NCBI GenBank assembly: GCA_947625775.1
Contig: CANQPM010000002.1
Span: 62,001-126,000, forward strand
Source: an uncultured Lachnospiraceae bacterium
GTDB lineage: Bacteria; Bacillota; Clostridia; Lachnospirales; Lachnospiraceae
DNA: 64,000 bases
Reading direction: 5' to 3'
Shown: positions 26,641-34,457 of the stretch, piece after piece
How positions within the stretch are numbered: the stretch's first letter is position 1
Layout of the letters: each line of letters begins with the position of its first letter
The notes under the pieces: generated by a model
Told to the model about the DNA's origin: nothing
What the model saw: only the letters and a program-made list of their open reading frames with translations
Databases searched by the model: none
Program-made: the position numbers and the translations under genes

Positions 26641-26763
26641 AAAAGTATGTCAGAGAAAAATACATTATTAAACCAGTGGAGAGCAATGGCGTATAACGGT
26701 CAAGCTGACAAAATAAGCTCCAGAAGCTTTGGATTGACTATTTTCAGAAGGAAAATGGCTTAA
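26641..26763 (+). pseudogene. Truncated copy of the SEC-C protein gene
   Basis: From ATG 26647 the translation begins [17 protein letters not shown], matching the intact gene at 28448. A one-base loss in the run after TGAC shifts the frame, and homology stops near 26757, with a stop at 26761-26763. Relative to the right-hand locus, about 324 bp between the two gene pieces is deleted. Confidence 0.85.
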
Positions 26764-26768
26764 AACTA

Positions 26769-26797
26769 AAGACATCAAGCTTTTTTTGGTGTATAAT
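26769..26797 (+). promoter_or_regulatory. Possible promoter of the immunity-like gene pair
   Basis: AAGACA at 26769-26774 and TATAAT at 26792-26797, spacer 17 bp. A 9-bp inverted repeat (TGTTATATA at 26880, TATATAACA at 26900) lies in the long leader that would follow. The -35 match is weak. Confidence 0.35.
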
Positions 26798-26953
26798 GTT
26801 TTTGCCCAGAAAATAACAATAATCTGCAAACGATGATGTCTTGAGGCATAGTATATTTAAAATAATGGCATTGTACAAATGTTATATACGGAAAGTCTAT
26901 ATATAACATAGAATCTGTAAATTAGTGAATGCCATAATGGAGGGATATAATAA

Positions 26954-27463
26954 ATGATAAAAGATATATATGAAAATGAAGTTGGATATATGGTAGGTAC
27001 ATTTTATGCGGATATTTTTGGCTATGAAATTGAAGCATGGTTTAAAAAAGATATTTCACTTGACTATGTTGAAAAAAATATTGAGTATTTGAATAATCTT
27101 GACAGGGAATTTTTAGTAAAGATATGTGAGGCATTAAGAAGATATTATGAGGATTATACCAGAATTGTACCAGACTTATGCGAAGATATCCCTCAGGACA
27201 TCATAAAAGATTTTGAAAAAGATCCAATATCTATTTTGAAATATATAAATTTGGGAACGTATGAATTTGATAATTATAGCACAACTGATGAAAACATTCC
27301 TGTTATAAATTTGAGCGGTGACTGCGCATGGTCAGGAGATGAGGGGGTAACAATTGCAGCCAAGAATAATTGCCTGCTGTATGTGGGACCATGGACGGAA
27401 TTTAATGTTTGGACAAGCGCATCTAACGAGATGTTTAATTATGCAATGCCAAAAGAAATATAA
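26954..27463 (+). CDS. DUF6985-like immunity-type protein
   Basis: A 169-residue acidic soluble protein. The N-terminal half reads EIEAWFKKDISLDYVEKNIEYL and is helical. The C-terminal half has LSGDCAWSGDEGVTIAAKNN followed by LYVGPWTEFNVW, the pattern I associate with DUF6985 domains, which occur near contact-dependent toxins as presumed immunity proteins (from memory, not checked). GGAGGG lies just ahead of the ATG. Base composition is clearly more AT-rich than the flanking host genes, consistent with acquisition. It is followed in the same frame by the CdiI-like frame. Confidence 0.55.
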   Translation: MIKDIYENEVGYMVGTFYADIFGYEIEAWFKKDISLDYVEKNIEYLNNLDREFLVKICEALRRYYEDYTRIVPDLCEDIPQDIIKDFEKDPISILKYINLGTYEFDNYSTTDENIPVINLSGDCAWSGDEGVTIAAKNNCLLYVGPWTEFNVWTSASNEMFNYAMPKEI

Positions 27464-27475
27464 TTTTTTGAGTTC

Positions 27476-27928
27476 TTGGCAAGTGTAAGCTTTACCTTAT
27501 CAGCTCCAAAAACAATTTACGATCCAGCTATTATTTCTAATAGACAAATGTTAGATTGGGGATTGGAAACCATGCAAATGCAAGTATCAAATGATGTAGA
27601 CAAGTATTTAAACTACTACATAGAAAATATTTGGTTTTTAGATAAGCTACAAATAAGCGCTATTAAAAGAATGGCAGAATATAAGGGGCAGGGAAACGAG
27701 TATATTTCATGTTCATTTGATCCTAATGATGAAGATTATAGGGAAGGATATGTAACGTTATATTTTTGGAAACCTGCGGTAGAACAAGATACTATTATAT
27801 TTGTTGATAACAGAAAATTTTATGATTGCTTGATGAGAACTAGTAACGAGTTTATCAAAAAAGAGCCACAGACAAAGGATGAATTAGAAGGATATTTGCA
27901 TCAGATAAAAAAGGAGCTTAATATTTGA
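27476..27928 (+). CDS. CdiI-type ribonuclease-toxin immunity protein, start uncertain
   Basis: The C-terminal 70 residues (SCSFDPND, VTLYFWKPAVEQDTIIFVD, then KFYDCLM and LEGYLHQIKKELNI) match the pattern of CdiI-type immunity proteins, where a PAVEEDT segment precedes an FYxxL helix. The first in-frame start is TTG at 27476, with no convincing ribosome-binding site. The first 40 residues (PKTIYDPAIISNRQMLDWG) look unlike an immunity protein and more like the C-terminal tail of a polymorphic toxin (weak inference). It lies in the same frame as the gene before it, just past its stop. The stop codon TGA is supplied by the right-hand 195-bp repeat. Possibly a fusion remnant rather than an intact gene. 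Confidence 0.5.
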   Translation: MASVSFTLSAPKTIYDPAIISNRQMLDWGLETMQMQVSNDVDKYLNYYIENIWFLDKLQISAIKRMAEYKGQGNEYISCSFDPNDEDYREGYVTLYFWKPAVEQDTIIFVDNRKFYDCLMRTSNEFIKKEPQTKDELEGYLHQIKKELNI

Positions 27929-28119
27929 CGGGGAGTGCGCTATTTAGATTCGTCACTGTTATCATGGTTTTTCCTGTCAGGCAGCCTCTCAATGCAGAAC
28001 ATCAAAAGCCAAGCCAGTATCGGGATGGCGATAATCCCGAAAAACAGCCCGAAAAATCTGTTTCCAGCTTCGCCGCTGTCAGCCAGAAACGCGGAAACAA
28101 CATATGCGATAATCAAAGC
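27925..28119 (+). repeat. 195-bp direct repeat, right copy
   Basis: Second copy of 26446-26640. It carries only the last 23 bases of the histidine kinase frame, followed by the 3' part of the intact minus-strand gene. Since the small gene and the SEC-C gene beyond it are intact here, this side looks like the complete version. Confidence 0.95.
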
Positions 28120-28173
28120 GGCAATAGCCGCAAGCGCAATTATAGCCACAATCCTTTTTAAAGCTGCTTTCAT
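27940..28173 (-). CDS. Small two-helix membrane protein
   Basis: The only intact minus-strand gene in the window. The 77-residue product has two hydrophobic helices (about residues 8-32 and 44-62) and a short hydrophilic tail (LPDRKNHDNSDESK). On the minus strand GGAGG lies 5 bases before the ATG, which supports real translation. A decayed copy at 26461-26640 shows it was duplicated along with its neighbour. No known family recognised. It is convergent with the kinase operon and divergent from the SEC-C gene. Confidence 0.6.
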   Translation of the reverse strand: MKAALKRIVAIIALAAIAALIIAYVVSAFLADSGEAGNRFFGLFFGIIAIPILAWLLMFCIERLPDRKNHDNSDESK

Positions 28174-28353
28174 AAAAACCTCCGTTGCATTAAAAAACCA
28201 AAAACCTCAATAGGCGTCTGAAAAATCCTATTCGCATTGTTTAAATAGCATTTTTGCAATTCAATTATTCGTTTAAAACTAAAATAAAACAAAATAATAT
28301 TCCAAATTAAATAAAATTATAATAATAATTTGCAATAAATGCAAGCGTTCCCT

Positions 28354-28382
28354 TTGACTTTCTGCAAACTTTGTAATATACT
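28354..28382 (+). promoter_or_regulatory. Sigma-A-like promoter for the SEC-C gene
   Basis: TTGACT at 28354-28359 and TATACT at 28377-28382 with a 17-bp spacer. The AT-rich stretch 28174-28353 upstream holds no gene that I can support. Confidence 0.75.
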
Positions 28383-28447
28383 ATTTACAGTCCGCTGTAT
28401 CAGTGCCTGCTGGTGCGGTGATTGATAAAACGAAAGGATGTAAAGGT

Positions 28448-28966
28448 ATGTCAGAGAAAAATACATTATTAGACCAGTGGAGAGCGATGGCGTATAACGA
28501 CCAGGCTGACAAAAATAAGCTCCAGAAGCTTTGGATTGACTATTTTCAGAAGGAAAAGGAAATCTATCAGCAGCTTTTGACAAACCCTGATGAGGAAGTA
28601 AAGGGCACTGTAAAGGAGCTTGCTGAAAAATATAATATTGACATTATGACAATGACGGGCTTTCTCGACGGCATAAACGAGAGCTTGAAGACGCCAAACC
28701 CTATCGAGGAGATGGACGAGAACACGCAGGTAAGCCTTGCGTTTGACAAGGAGCTGCTTTACAAAAATATGGTTGCGGCAGAGGCGGACTGGCTTTATAA
28801 TCTTGAGGAGTGGCATCCGATTTTTGACGAGGCAAAGCGCAAGGAGCTATACAAGGAGCAGAAGTCGTCTACGACTATAGTAAAGGAAGCTAAAATTTAT
28901 CCAAACGATCCGTGTCCGTGTGGTAGCGGCAAGAAATACAAAAAATGCTGCGGGAAAAATAAGTGA
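28448..28966 (+). CDS. SEC-C metal-binding domain protein
   Basis: A 172-residue cytoplasmic protein. Residues 1-145 are helical and unassigned. The C-terminal 22 residues are a SEC-C zinc-binding motif ([16 protein letters not shown]), as at the end of SecA, used there to bind SecB or ribosomes (established). Here the role is unknown. The start at 28448 has AAAGGA at 28433-28438; the longer frame to 28403 has no site. A truncated, frameshifted copy lies at 26641-26763. Confidence 0.85.
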   Translation: MSEKNTLLDQWRAMAYNDQADKNKLQKLWIDYFQKEKEIYQQLLTNPDEEVKGTVKELAEKYNIDIMTMTGFLDGINESLKTPNPIEEMDENTQVSLAFDKELLYKNMVAAEADWLYNLEEWHPIFDEAKRKELYKEQKSSTTIVKEAKIYPNDPCPCGSGKKYKKCCGKNK

Positions 28967-29002
28967 AAATTTATATAAATAAAAATTTACAGAAAAAACC
29001 TC

Positions 29003-29031
29003 TTTACAATATGATTTTTTAGGGATAAAAT
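29003..29031 (+). promoter_or_regulatory. Sigma-A-like promoter for the thrS T-box transcript
   Basis: TTTACA at 29003-29008 and TAAAAT at 29026-29031 with a 17-bp spacer, just ahead of the leader RNA. Confidence 0.6.
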
Positions 29032-29050
29032 AGCCCTATAAATCAAAAAA

Positions 29051-29320
29051 TAAAGACAACACAGTGACGAGACGAGTAAAATATTGCAGCGTACCAGAGA
29101 GGGATGCATGGCGTGTCTGTGCGATATGGCATAAGGCGTGCCGCGGCTGAAAGCGTCCTTGCGCAAGATATTTGAAAACCACCTCTGAGCGGCTTTAATC
29201 AAGCCCGTTGATTACGTTACAATCATGAGTGGTCTGCGCATTAGTTTCAGCGCAGGCAAGCAGGGTGGAACCGCGGTAATTCGTCCCATGCATTACGAAA
29301 AGTAGTGTATGGGATTTTTT
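29051..29320 (+). ncRNA. T-box riboswitch, threonine type
   Basis: The T-box sequence AGGGTGGAACCGCGG at 29262-29276 is unmistakable. Stem I begins with AGTGACGAGACGAGTA, and the specifier region TTTGAAAACCACCTCTGAGC contains ACC at 29178-29180 (or 29181-29183), a threonine codon. It ends in a terminator stem (CCCATGCATTAC at 29285 with GTAGTGTATGGG, then a T run to 29320) that would be replaced by the antiterminator when uncharged tRNA-Thr binds. The gene it controls is thrS, which agrees with the specifier. Confidence 0.96.
29285..29320 (+). terminator. T-box-controlled terminator ahead of thrS
   Basis: CCCATGCATTAC pairs with GTAGTGTATGGG, with G-U pairs, followed by a T run; its 5' arm borders the TTCGTCCC segment that can pair with the T-box bulge. 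Confidence 0.9.
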
Positions 29321-29342
29321 ATGTTTGAAAGGAGAAAAGGGA

Positions 29343-29390
29343 ATGGAAGAATTAGCAAGGAAATTAAATGAAATGGAGGAGAGAAAATGA
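29343..29390 (+). CDS. 15-codon upstream frame coupled to thrS
   Basis: ATG at 29343 reads MEELARKLNEMEERK and stops with TGA at 29388-29390, overlapping the thrS ATG (ATGA). AAAGGAG lies about 10 bases upstream. Its last codons contain the GGAGGAG that is also the thrS ribosome-binding site. It could be a coupling leader or a thrS 5' artefact; the peptide has no recognised family. Confidence 0.35.
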   Translation: MEELARKLNEMEERK

Positions 29391-31345
29391 AGATTACATT
29401 AAAAGACGGTTCGGTAAAAGAATACGGCGAGGCTAAATCAATAATAGACATAGCCTCTGACATAAGCGAGGGGCTTGCGCGCGTGGCATGCGCGGGCGAG
29501 GTTGACGGAGAGCTTATGGATTTGAGGACAGTGCTTGACAAGGACTGCGAGCTAAACATTATCACGGCGACAGACGCAAAAGCATTAAAAGTGATACGCC
29601 ACACGGCGTCACACATACTCGCAGAGGCGGTAAAACGCCTTTTCCCCAATGCGAAGGTTACGATAGGACCTGCAATCGAGGACGGCTTTTATTATGATTT
29701 CGACTCAGAGCCGTTTTCAAGGGAGGACTTGGACAGGATTGAAGCTGAGATGAAAAAAATCATCAAGGAAGGGCATGAAATTACGCGCTTTACTCTGCCA
29801 AGACAGGAGGCAGTCAAATTTATGGAGGAAAAGAGCGAGCCTTATAAGGTAGAGCTTATCCAAGATTTGCCAGAGGACGCCGAGATAAGCTTTTACGATC
29901 AAGGTGGTTTTGTAGACCTGTGCGCGGGACCTCATCTGATGAGCACGAAGGGAGTAAAAGCGTTTAAGCTTACTTCGTCTTCAATGGCATACTGGAGGGG
30001 CGATTCAAACAAGGCGCGTCTGCAGCGTATTTACGGCACGGCTTTCAACAAAAAGGAGGAGCTTGCCGAGCATCTTGAAAAGCTGGAGGACGCAAAACGC
30101 CGCGACCACAATAAGCTTGGGCGCGAGATGGAGCTTTTCACGACTGTGGACGTTATCGGTCAGGGGCTTCCGCTTCTGATGCCAAAGGGCGCTAAAATCA
30201 TACAGAAAATGCAGCGCTGGATAGAGGACTTGGAGGACAACGAGTGGGGCTACATCAGGACAAAGACGCCGCTTATGGCAAAGAGTGATTTGTACAAGAT
30301 TTCTGGGCATTGGGATCATTACAAGGAAGGAATGTTTGTGATGGGCGATGAGGAGACAGACAAGGAGGTCTTCGCGCTGCGTCCTATGACATGTCCTTTC
30401 CAATACTATGTATATAAGGCGACGCAACATTCCTACAGGGATTTGCCGCTGCGCTACGGCGAGACGTCTACGCTTTTCAGAAATGAGGATTCGGGCGAGA
30501 TGCACGGGCTTACGAGAGTGCGCCAGTTTACTATTTCCGAGGGACACTTGATCGTGCGCCCCGACCAGATGGTGGAGGAGTTTAAGGGCTGCCTTGCGCT
30601 TGCAAAGTATTGTCTGACGACGCTTGGCGTGGAGGAGGATGTGACATATCATCTTTCAAAATGGGATCCGAATAACCGCGGGAAATACATCGGCGAGCCA
30701 GAGGTCTGGGAACAGACGGAGCAGCACATCAGGGATATTCTGACGGAGCTTGAAATCCCGTTTGTTGAGGACGTGGGCGAGGCTGCGTTTTACGGACCGA
30801 AGGTTGACATAAACGCGAAGAACGTGTACGGCAAAGAGGACACTATGATTACGATACAGTGGGATGCCCTGCTTGCCGAGCAGTTTGATATGTATTTTAT
30901 CGACCAGAACGGCGACAAAGTGCGCCCGTACATTATCCACAGGACATCAATGGGGTGCTATGAGAGGACGCTTGCATGGCTTGTCGAGAAATACGCGGGC
31001 AAGTTCCCGACATGGCTGTGTCCTGAACAGGTGAGAGTGCTTCCTATTTCGGACAAGTATGAGGCGTATGCCGAGGAGGTAAGGAAGGAGCTTGTAAAGG
31101 CGGGAATAAGCGCGACATGCGACAACCGTTCTGAAAAGATAGGCTTCAAGATACGCGAGGCAAGGCTTGACAAGCTGCCGTATATGCTTGTTGTAGGGCA
31201 GCAGGAGGAGGAAAACCACACTGTATCAGTCCGTAGCCGTTTTGAGGGCGACGAGGGCGCAAAGAGCCTTGACAGCTTTATCGCGGCGGTGTGCGAGGAG
31301 ATACGGAATAAGACTATCAGGAAAGAGAACGTGCAGGGCGAATAA
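29387..31345 (+). CDS. thrS: Threonine--tRNA ligase
   Basis: Class II aminoacyl-tRNA synthetase charging tRNA-Thr. The 652-residue product has an N-terminal TGS domain (residues 1-60), an editing domain with HTASHILA, the catalytic core with motif 2 (RYGETSTLFRNEDSGEMHGL) and the zinc-site region (MTCPFQY), motif 3 (HRTSMGCYERTLAWLVE) and a C-terminal anticodon-binding domain (DNRSEKIGFKIREA). Length is normal. GGAGGAG is 5 bases from the ATG. Expression is under the T-box directly upstream. Confidence 0.98.
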   Translation: MKITLKDGSVKEYGEAKSIIDIASDISEGLARVACAGEVDGELMDLRTVLDKDCELNIITATDAKALKVIRHTASHILAEAVKRLFPNAKVTIGPAIEDGFYYDFDSEPFSREDLDRIEAEMKKIIKEGHEITRFTLPRQEAVKFMEEKSEPYKVELIQDLPEDAEISFYDQGGFVDLCAGPHLMSTKGVKAFKLTSSSMAYWRGDSNKARLQRIYGTAFNKKEELAEHLEKLEDAKRRDHNKLGREMELFTTVDVIGQGLPLLMPKGAKIIQKMQRWIEDLEDNEWGYIRTKTPLMAKSDLYKISGHWDHYKEGMFVMGDEETDKEVFALRPMTCPFQYYVYKATQHSYRDLPLRYGETSTLFRNEDSGEMHGLTRVRQFTISEGHLIVRPDQMVEEFKGCLALAKYCLTTLGVEEDVTYHLSKWDPNNRGKYIGEPEVWEQTEQHIRDILTELEIPFVEDVGEAAFYGPKVDINAKNVYGKEDTMITIQWDALLAEQFDMYFIDQNGDKVRPYIIHRTSMGCYERTLAWLVEKYAGKFPTWLCPEQVRVLPISDKYEAYAEEVRKELVKAGISATCDNRSEKIGFKIREARLDKLPYMLVVGQQEEENHTVSVRSRFEGDEGAKSLDSFIAAVCEEIRNKTIRKENVQGE

Positions 31346-31522
31346 GGCATTTATAAATCAAATCGCATTGTGATGTCTGCAGGGTTTGATGCATACGGCA
31401 ATAAAAATGCTGAGTGGTTGTAAATTTTTTAAATCAAAATAAAAAAGACGCATACTCAGGCTTGCCATGGCGCATACTACGTATAAGTTCATGTTTTGGA
31501 CTTAAACATAGGAGCTGTGGCA

Positions 31523-31559
31523 GCGCGGCGCTCACTGCTCTTATATAAAAACGCCGCGC
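31523..31559 (+). other. GC-rich hairpin ahead of the DUF1540 gene
   Basis: GCGCGGCG at 31523-31530 pairs perfectly with CGCCGCGC at 31552-31559 around a 21-base loop. It ends 6 bases before the GAGG ribosome-binding site, with no T run, so it is more likely a leader or stability element than a terminator. The rest of 31346-31575 holds no gene that I can support. Confidence 0.5.
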
Positions 31560-31575
31560 AGAAATGAGGTATGCC

Positions 31576-31893
31576 ATGACAAATTTAAACTGTGGAGCTG
31601 TAAGCTGTTCTTATAATAAGGACAAATGCTGCTGCAAGGGAGATATTCAGGTAGGCGGCAAGCATGCCTGCGACTGTGAGAATACGTGCTGCGAGAGCTT
31701 TCACAAGCGAAGCGGCGACGTGTACACGAGCGCGATTTCCCACCCAAGCCCTACGATAAGCATTGACTGTGAGGTAGTGAAGTGCATATACAATGCGGAC
31801 TACCGCTGCAGCGCAGAGCATGTGGACATCAAGGGCAGCAACGCCGATACAAGCCGTGACACTATATGCGCTACTTTCCGTGAGAAAATATAA
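31576..31893 (+). CDS. Protein with two DUF1540 cysteine-rich domains
   Basis: A 105-residue protein with two Cys-rich modules. The first (LNCGAVSCSYNKDKCCCKGD, then CENTCCESF) and the second (IDCEVVKCIYNADYRCSAEH, then DTICATF) share the DUF1540 spacing, likely metal-binding. The family is common in spore-forming Firmicutes; function is not established. The start at 31576 has GAGG 6 bases upstream. A terminator follows at 31994. Confidence 0.88.
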   Translation: MTNLNCGAVSCSYNKDKCCCKGDIQVGGKHACDCENTCCESFHKRSGDVYTSAISHPSPTISIDCEVVKCIYNADYRCSAEHVDIKGSNADTSRDTICATFREKI

Positions 31894-31993
31894 ACGGTGG
31901 GAAGATATCGGGCAGCAATGCTATGTTGTATGTCGGATGCATTTGCAGATTTAATTAATGAGGAAATAAAATTTGCAGAATGATATATGAAAG

Positions 31994-32024
31994 GAAGTCA
32001 GTGATGTGCAGCTGGCTTCTTTTT
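31994..32024 (+). terminator. Rho-independent terminator after the DUF1540 gene
   Basis: GAAGTCAG at 31994-32001 pairs with CTGGCTTC at 32012-32019 (one G-U pair), followed by a T run. It lies within the 352-bp gap 31894-32245, which otherwise holds the ychF promoter. Confidence 0.75.
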
Positions 32025-32103
32025 ATTATGTGGCAATAATTGGAGATAAAGCAAATGTGAAACGTAAATATAAGACGAATATAAGACGTATAGAAAATAA
32101 TAG

Positions 32104-32132
32104 TTCCCATATTATGTCAATTGTGGTATAAT
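32104..32132 (+). promoter_or_regulatory. Extended -10 promoter for ychF
   Basis: TATAAT at 32127-32132 is preceded by TGG (extended -10) and, 17 bp upstream, by TTCCCA. It gives a leader of about 105 bases. Confidence 0.65.
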
Positions 32133-32245
32133 ACAAATATTCAGTTTAATTATTTGTTTGAAAAAGATACAAAATTCATGCAGTAAAAATATAGAAAGGC
32201 AGAATCCTTTGTAAATAAAGGCTTTCTGGATAGGTATATGTAGAT

Positions 32246-33343
32246 ATGAAATTGGGCATAGTTGGGCTCCCCAACGTAGGCAAGAGTACTCTTTTTAATT
32301 CACTGACAAAGGCGGGCGCGGAGTCGGCAAATTACCCGTTCTGCACAATCGATCCGAACATAGGCGTAGTGGCTGTTCCTGACGAGCGTATTAAGCTGCT
32401 CGGCGACCTGTACAATACAAAAAAGGTAACTCCTGCGGTAATTGAGTTTGTGGACATTGCAGGGCTTGTAAAGGGAGCGTCAAAGGGCGAGGGGCTTGGC
32501 AACCAGTTCCTTGCAAACATCAGGGAGGTTGACGCTATAGTACATGTGGTAAGGTGCTTTGAGGATTCAAACATAGTACACGTTGACGGCAACATTGATC
32601 CGCTAAGGGACATTGAGACAATCAATCTGGAGCTTATTTTTTCGGATATTGAGATACTTGAACGACGTATAGCAAAGGTATCGCGTGGGGCAAAGAACGA
32701 CAAGGCACAGGCGAAGGAGCTTGCGCTTGCGGAAAGGATTAAGGCGCATCTTGAGGAAGGAAAGCTTGCCAAGAGCTTTGTCACGGACGATGAGGAAGAG
32801 ACAGCATGGCGGAACGGATACAACCTGCTTACTGACAAGCCTGTCATTTTTGCGGCAAATGTTGCCGAGGATGATCTTGCTGATGACGGCGCAGGCAACG
32901 ATGGAGTGAAGGCGGTACGCGAGTATGCGGCAAAGGAAGGGTTTGAGGTATTCGTAATCTGCGCTCAGATAGAGCAGGAGATAGCGGAGCTTGACGATGA
33001 TGAAAAGCAGATGTTTCTTGAAGATTTGGGATTAAAGGAGTCAGGCTTGGACAAGCTTATAGCGGCAAGCTACCGTCTGCTGGGGCTGATAAGCTTTCTC
33101 ACGGCGGGCGAGGATGAGTGCCGCGCATGGACAATCAAGCTTGGCACGAAGGCACCGCAGGCTGCAGGCAAAATACATACCGATTTTGAACGTGGCTTTA
33201 TCCGCGCCGAGGTTGTGAATTATAAGGATCTGCTCGAAAACGGTTCGCTTGCCGCGGCGAGGGACAAAGGGCTTGTAGGCTTGGAGGGCAAGGACTATGT
33301 TGTCAAAGACGGAGATGTGATATTATTTAGGTTTAATGTATAG
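32246..33343 (+). CDS. ychF: Redox-regulated ATPase YchF (Obg family)
   Basis: A universally conserved Obg-like P-loop ATPase that binds ribosomes. The 365-residue product has G1 GLPNVGKSTLFN at the N-terminus, FVDIAGLVKGASKGEGLGNQ for the switch II region, the coiled-coil insert, and a C-terminal TGS domain (RAWTIKLGTKAPQAAGKIH, then DVILFRFNV). Length is exact for the family. Confidence 0.97.
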   Translation: MKLGIVGLPNVGKSTLFNSLTKAGAESANYPFCTIDPNIGVVAVPDERIKLLGDLYNTKKVTPAVIEFVDIAGLVKGASKGEGLGNQFLANIREVDAIVHVVRCFEDSNIVHVDGNIDPLRDIETINLELIFSDIEILERRIAKVSRGAKNDKAQAKELALAERIKAHLEEGKLAKSFVTDDEEETAWRNGYNLLTDKPVIFAANVAEDDLADDGAGNDGVKAVREYAAKEGFEVFVICAQIEQEIAELDDDEKQMFLEDLGLKESGLDKLIAASYRLLGLISFLTAGEDECRAWTIKLGTKAPQAAGKIHTDFERGFIRAEVVNYKDLLENGSLAAARDKGLVGLEGKDYVVKDGDVILFRFNV

Positions 33344-33510
33344 GACTGCTGCCAGCATGCAATAACTTAAACATCATGCCCGCACGGGCATATGGCGGAT
33401 GCTGCGGGTAATTTAATCAGCTCAGTGGACGGGTGTTTGTAAAAATCCTGTTTTAACGGCTTGAAAAATATCGCATTGTTCATAATCGGTAAGAAAAAAA
33501 GAGGTAGAAA

Positions 33511-34389
33511 ATGAACTCAACAGACATTGCATTTCCACACTTGGGGATTTATCTTGAAAATGTGCCAAAGAGCTTTTATATATTCGGCTTTCGGATTGCG
33601 CTTTATGGACTGATTATAGGAATCGGCGTGGGGCTTGGCATTCTGCTTGCTGCGCGGATTGCTAAATGGGAAGGGCTTGATCCTGATATAATATGGGACT
33701 TTGCGATATATGCCGTGATTTTTTCGATAATAGGCGCGCGAATATACTATGTCGTTTTCTCATGGGATTTATATAAGGACGATTTGCTCAGCATTTTCAA
33801 CACGCGTCAGGGCGGCATGGCAATTTATGGGGCTGTGATAGGCGCGTTTGCGACGCTTTTCGTTTATTCAAAGGTAAAAAAGATATCACCGTATCAGATT
33901 GGCGACTGCGGCGTATATGGTCTGGTGCTGGGGCAGATTATCGGCAGATGGGGCAATTTTTTCAACCGTGAGGCGTTTGGCGGCTACACTGACAATCTTT
34001 TCGCTATGAGGCTGCCTGTGGAGGCTGTGAGGTCATGGGATATAGCCCAGTCGCACCTTGAAGGCATGGCGGCTATGGGCGACGTGAATTTTATTCAGGT
34101 TCATCCTACCTTTCTGTATGAAGGCATGTGGAATCTGTGTCTGCTGGCGTTTATGTTTTTTTATCATAAATACAAGAAATATAACGGTCAGATGTGCCTG
34201 ATATATCTTGGGGGATATGGAATCGGCAGATTTTTCATAGAGGGGCTTCGCACGGATCAGTTGCTGATACCGCATACAGGCATTGCCGTATCTCAGGTGC
34301 TTGGCATTGTCATGTTTGTTGCGGCTGTGGCGGTTAATTTTGCGGTACGTTTTCGCATGGCAAAGAAATCAAGTCCTGATAAGCAATAG
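33511..34389 (+). CDS. lgt: Prolipoprotein diacylglyceryl transferase
   Basis: Integral membrane enzyme that adds diacylglycerol to the lipobox cysteine of lipoproteins, several of which are encoded in this window. The 292-residue product has about seven membrane helices and the signature GRWGNFFNREAFGG; an HPTFLYE segment follows and GYGIGRFFIEGLRTD near the end, all family hallmarks. AGAGG lies ahead of the ATG. Confidence 0.97.
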   Translation: MNSTDIAFPHLGIYLENVPKSFYIFGFRIALYGLIIGIGVGLGILLAARIAKWEGLDPDIIWDFAIYAVIFSIIGARIYYVVFSWDLYKDDLLSIFNTRQGGMAIYGAVIGAFATLFVYSKVKKISPYQIGDCGVYGLVLGQIIGRWGNFFNREAFGGYTDNLFAMRLPVEAVRSWDIAQSHLEGMAAMGDVNFIQVHPTFLYEGMWNLCLLAFMFFYHKYKKYNGQMCLIYLGGYGIGRFFIEGLRTDQLLIPHTGIAVSQVLGIVMFVAAVAVNFAVRFRMAKKSSPDKQ

Positions 34390-34457
34390 GGCGCCGTGAT
34401 TTGCGAGCTGTAAAGTCAGGCAGACAAAAATAGATAATATAGAGAAGGAGAGCATAT

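Noticed and set aside
26164-26763. Plus-strand frame of 199 codons overlapping the histidine kinase
   Set aside because: Arg/Lys-rich low-quality translation out of frame with the kinase, running into the repeat; a shadow.
27925-28213. Plus-strand frames across the right-hand 195-bp repeat
   Set aside because: They lie opposite the small membrane protein gene, have no ribosome-binding site and show Ser/Lys-rich translation without family features.
30005-30652. Minus-strand frame of 215 codons in thrS
   Set aside because: Shadow of thrS; no domain and no ribosome-binding site.
31919-31984. 21-codon frame after the DUF1540 gene
   Set aside because: No convincing ribosome-binding site and no match to anything nearby; may be chance.
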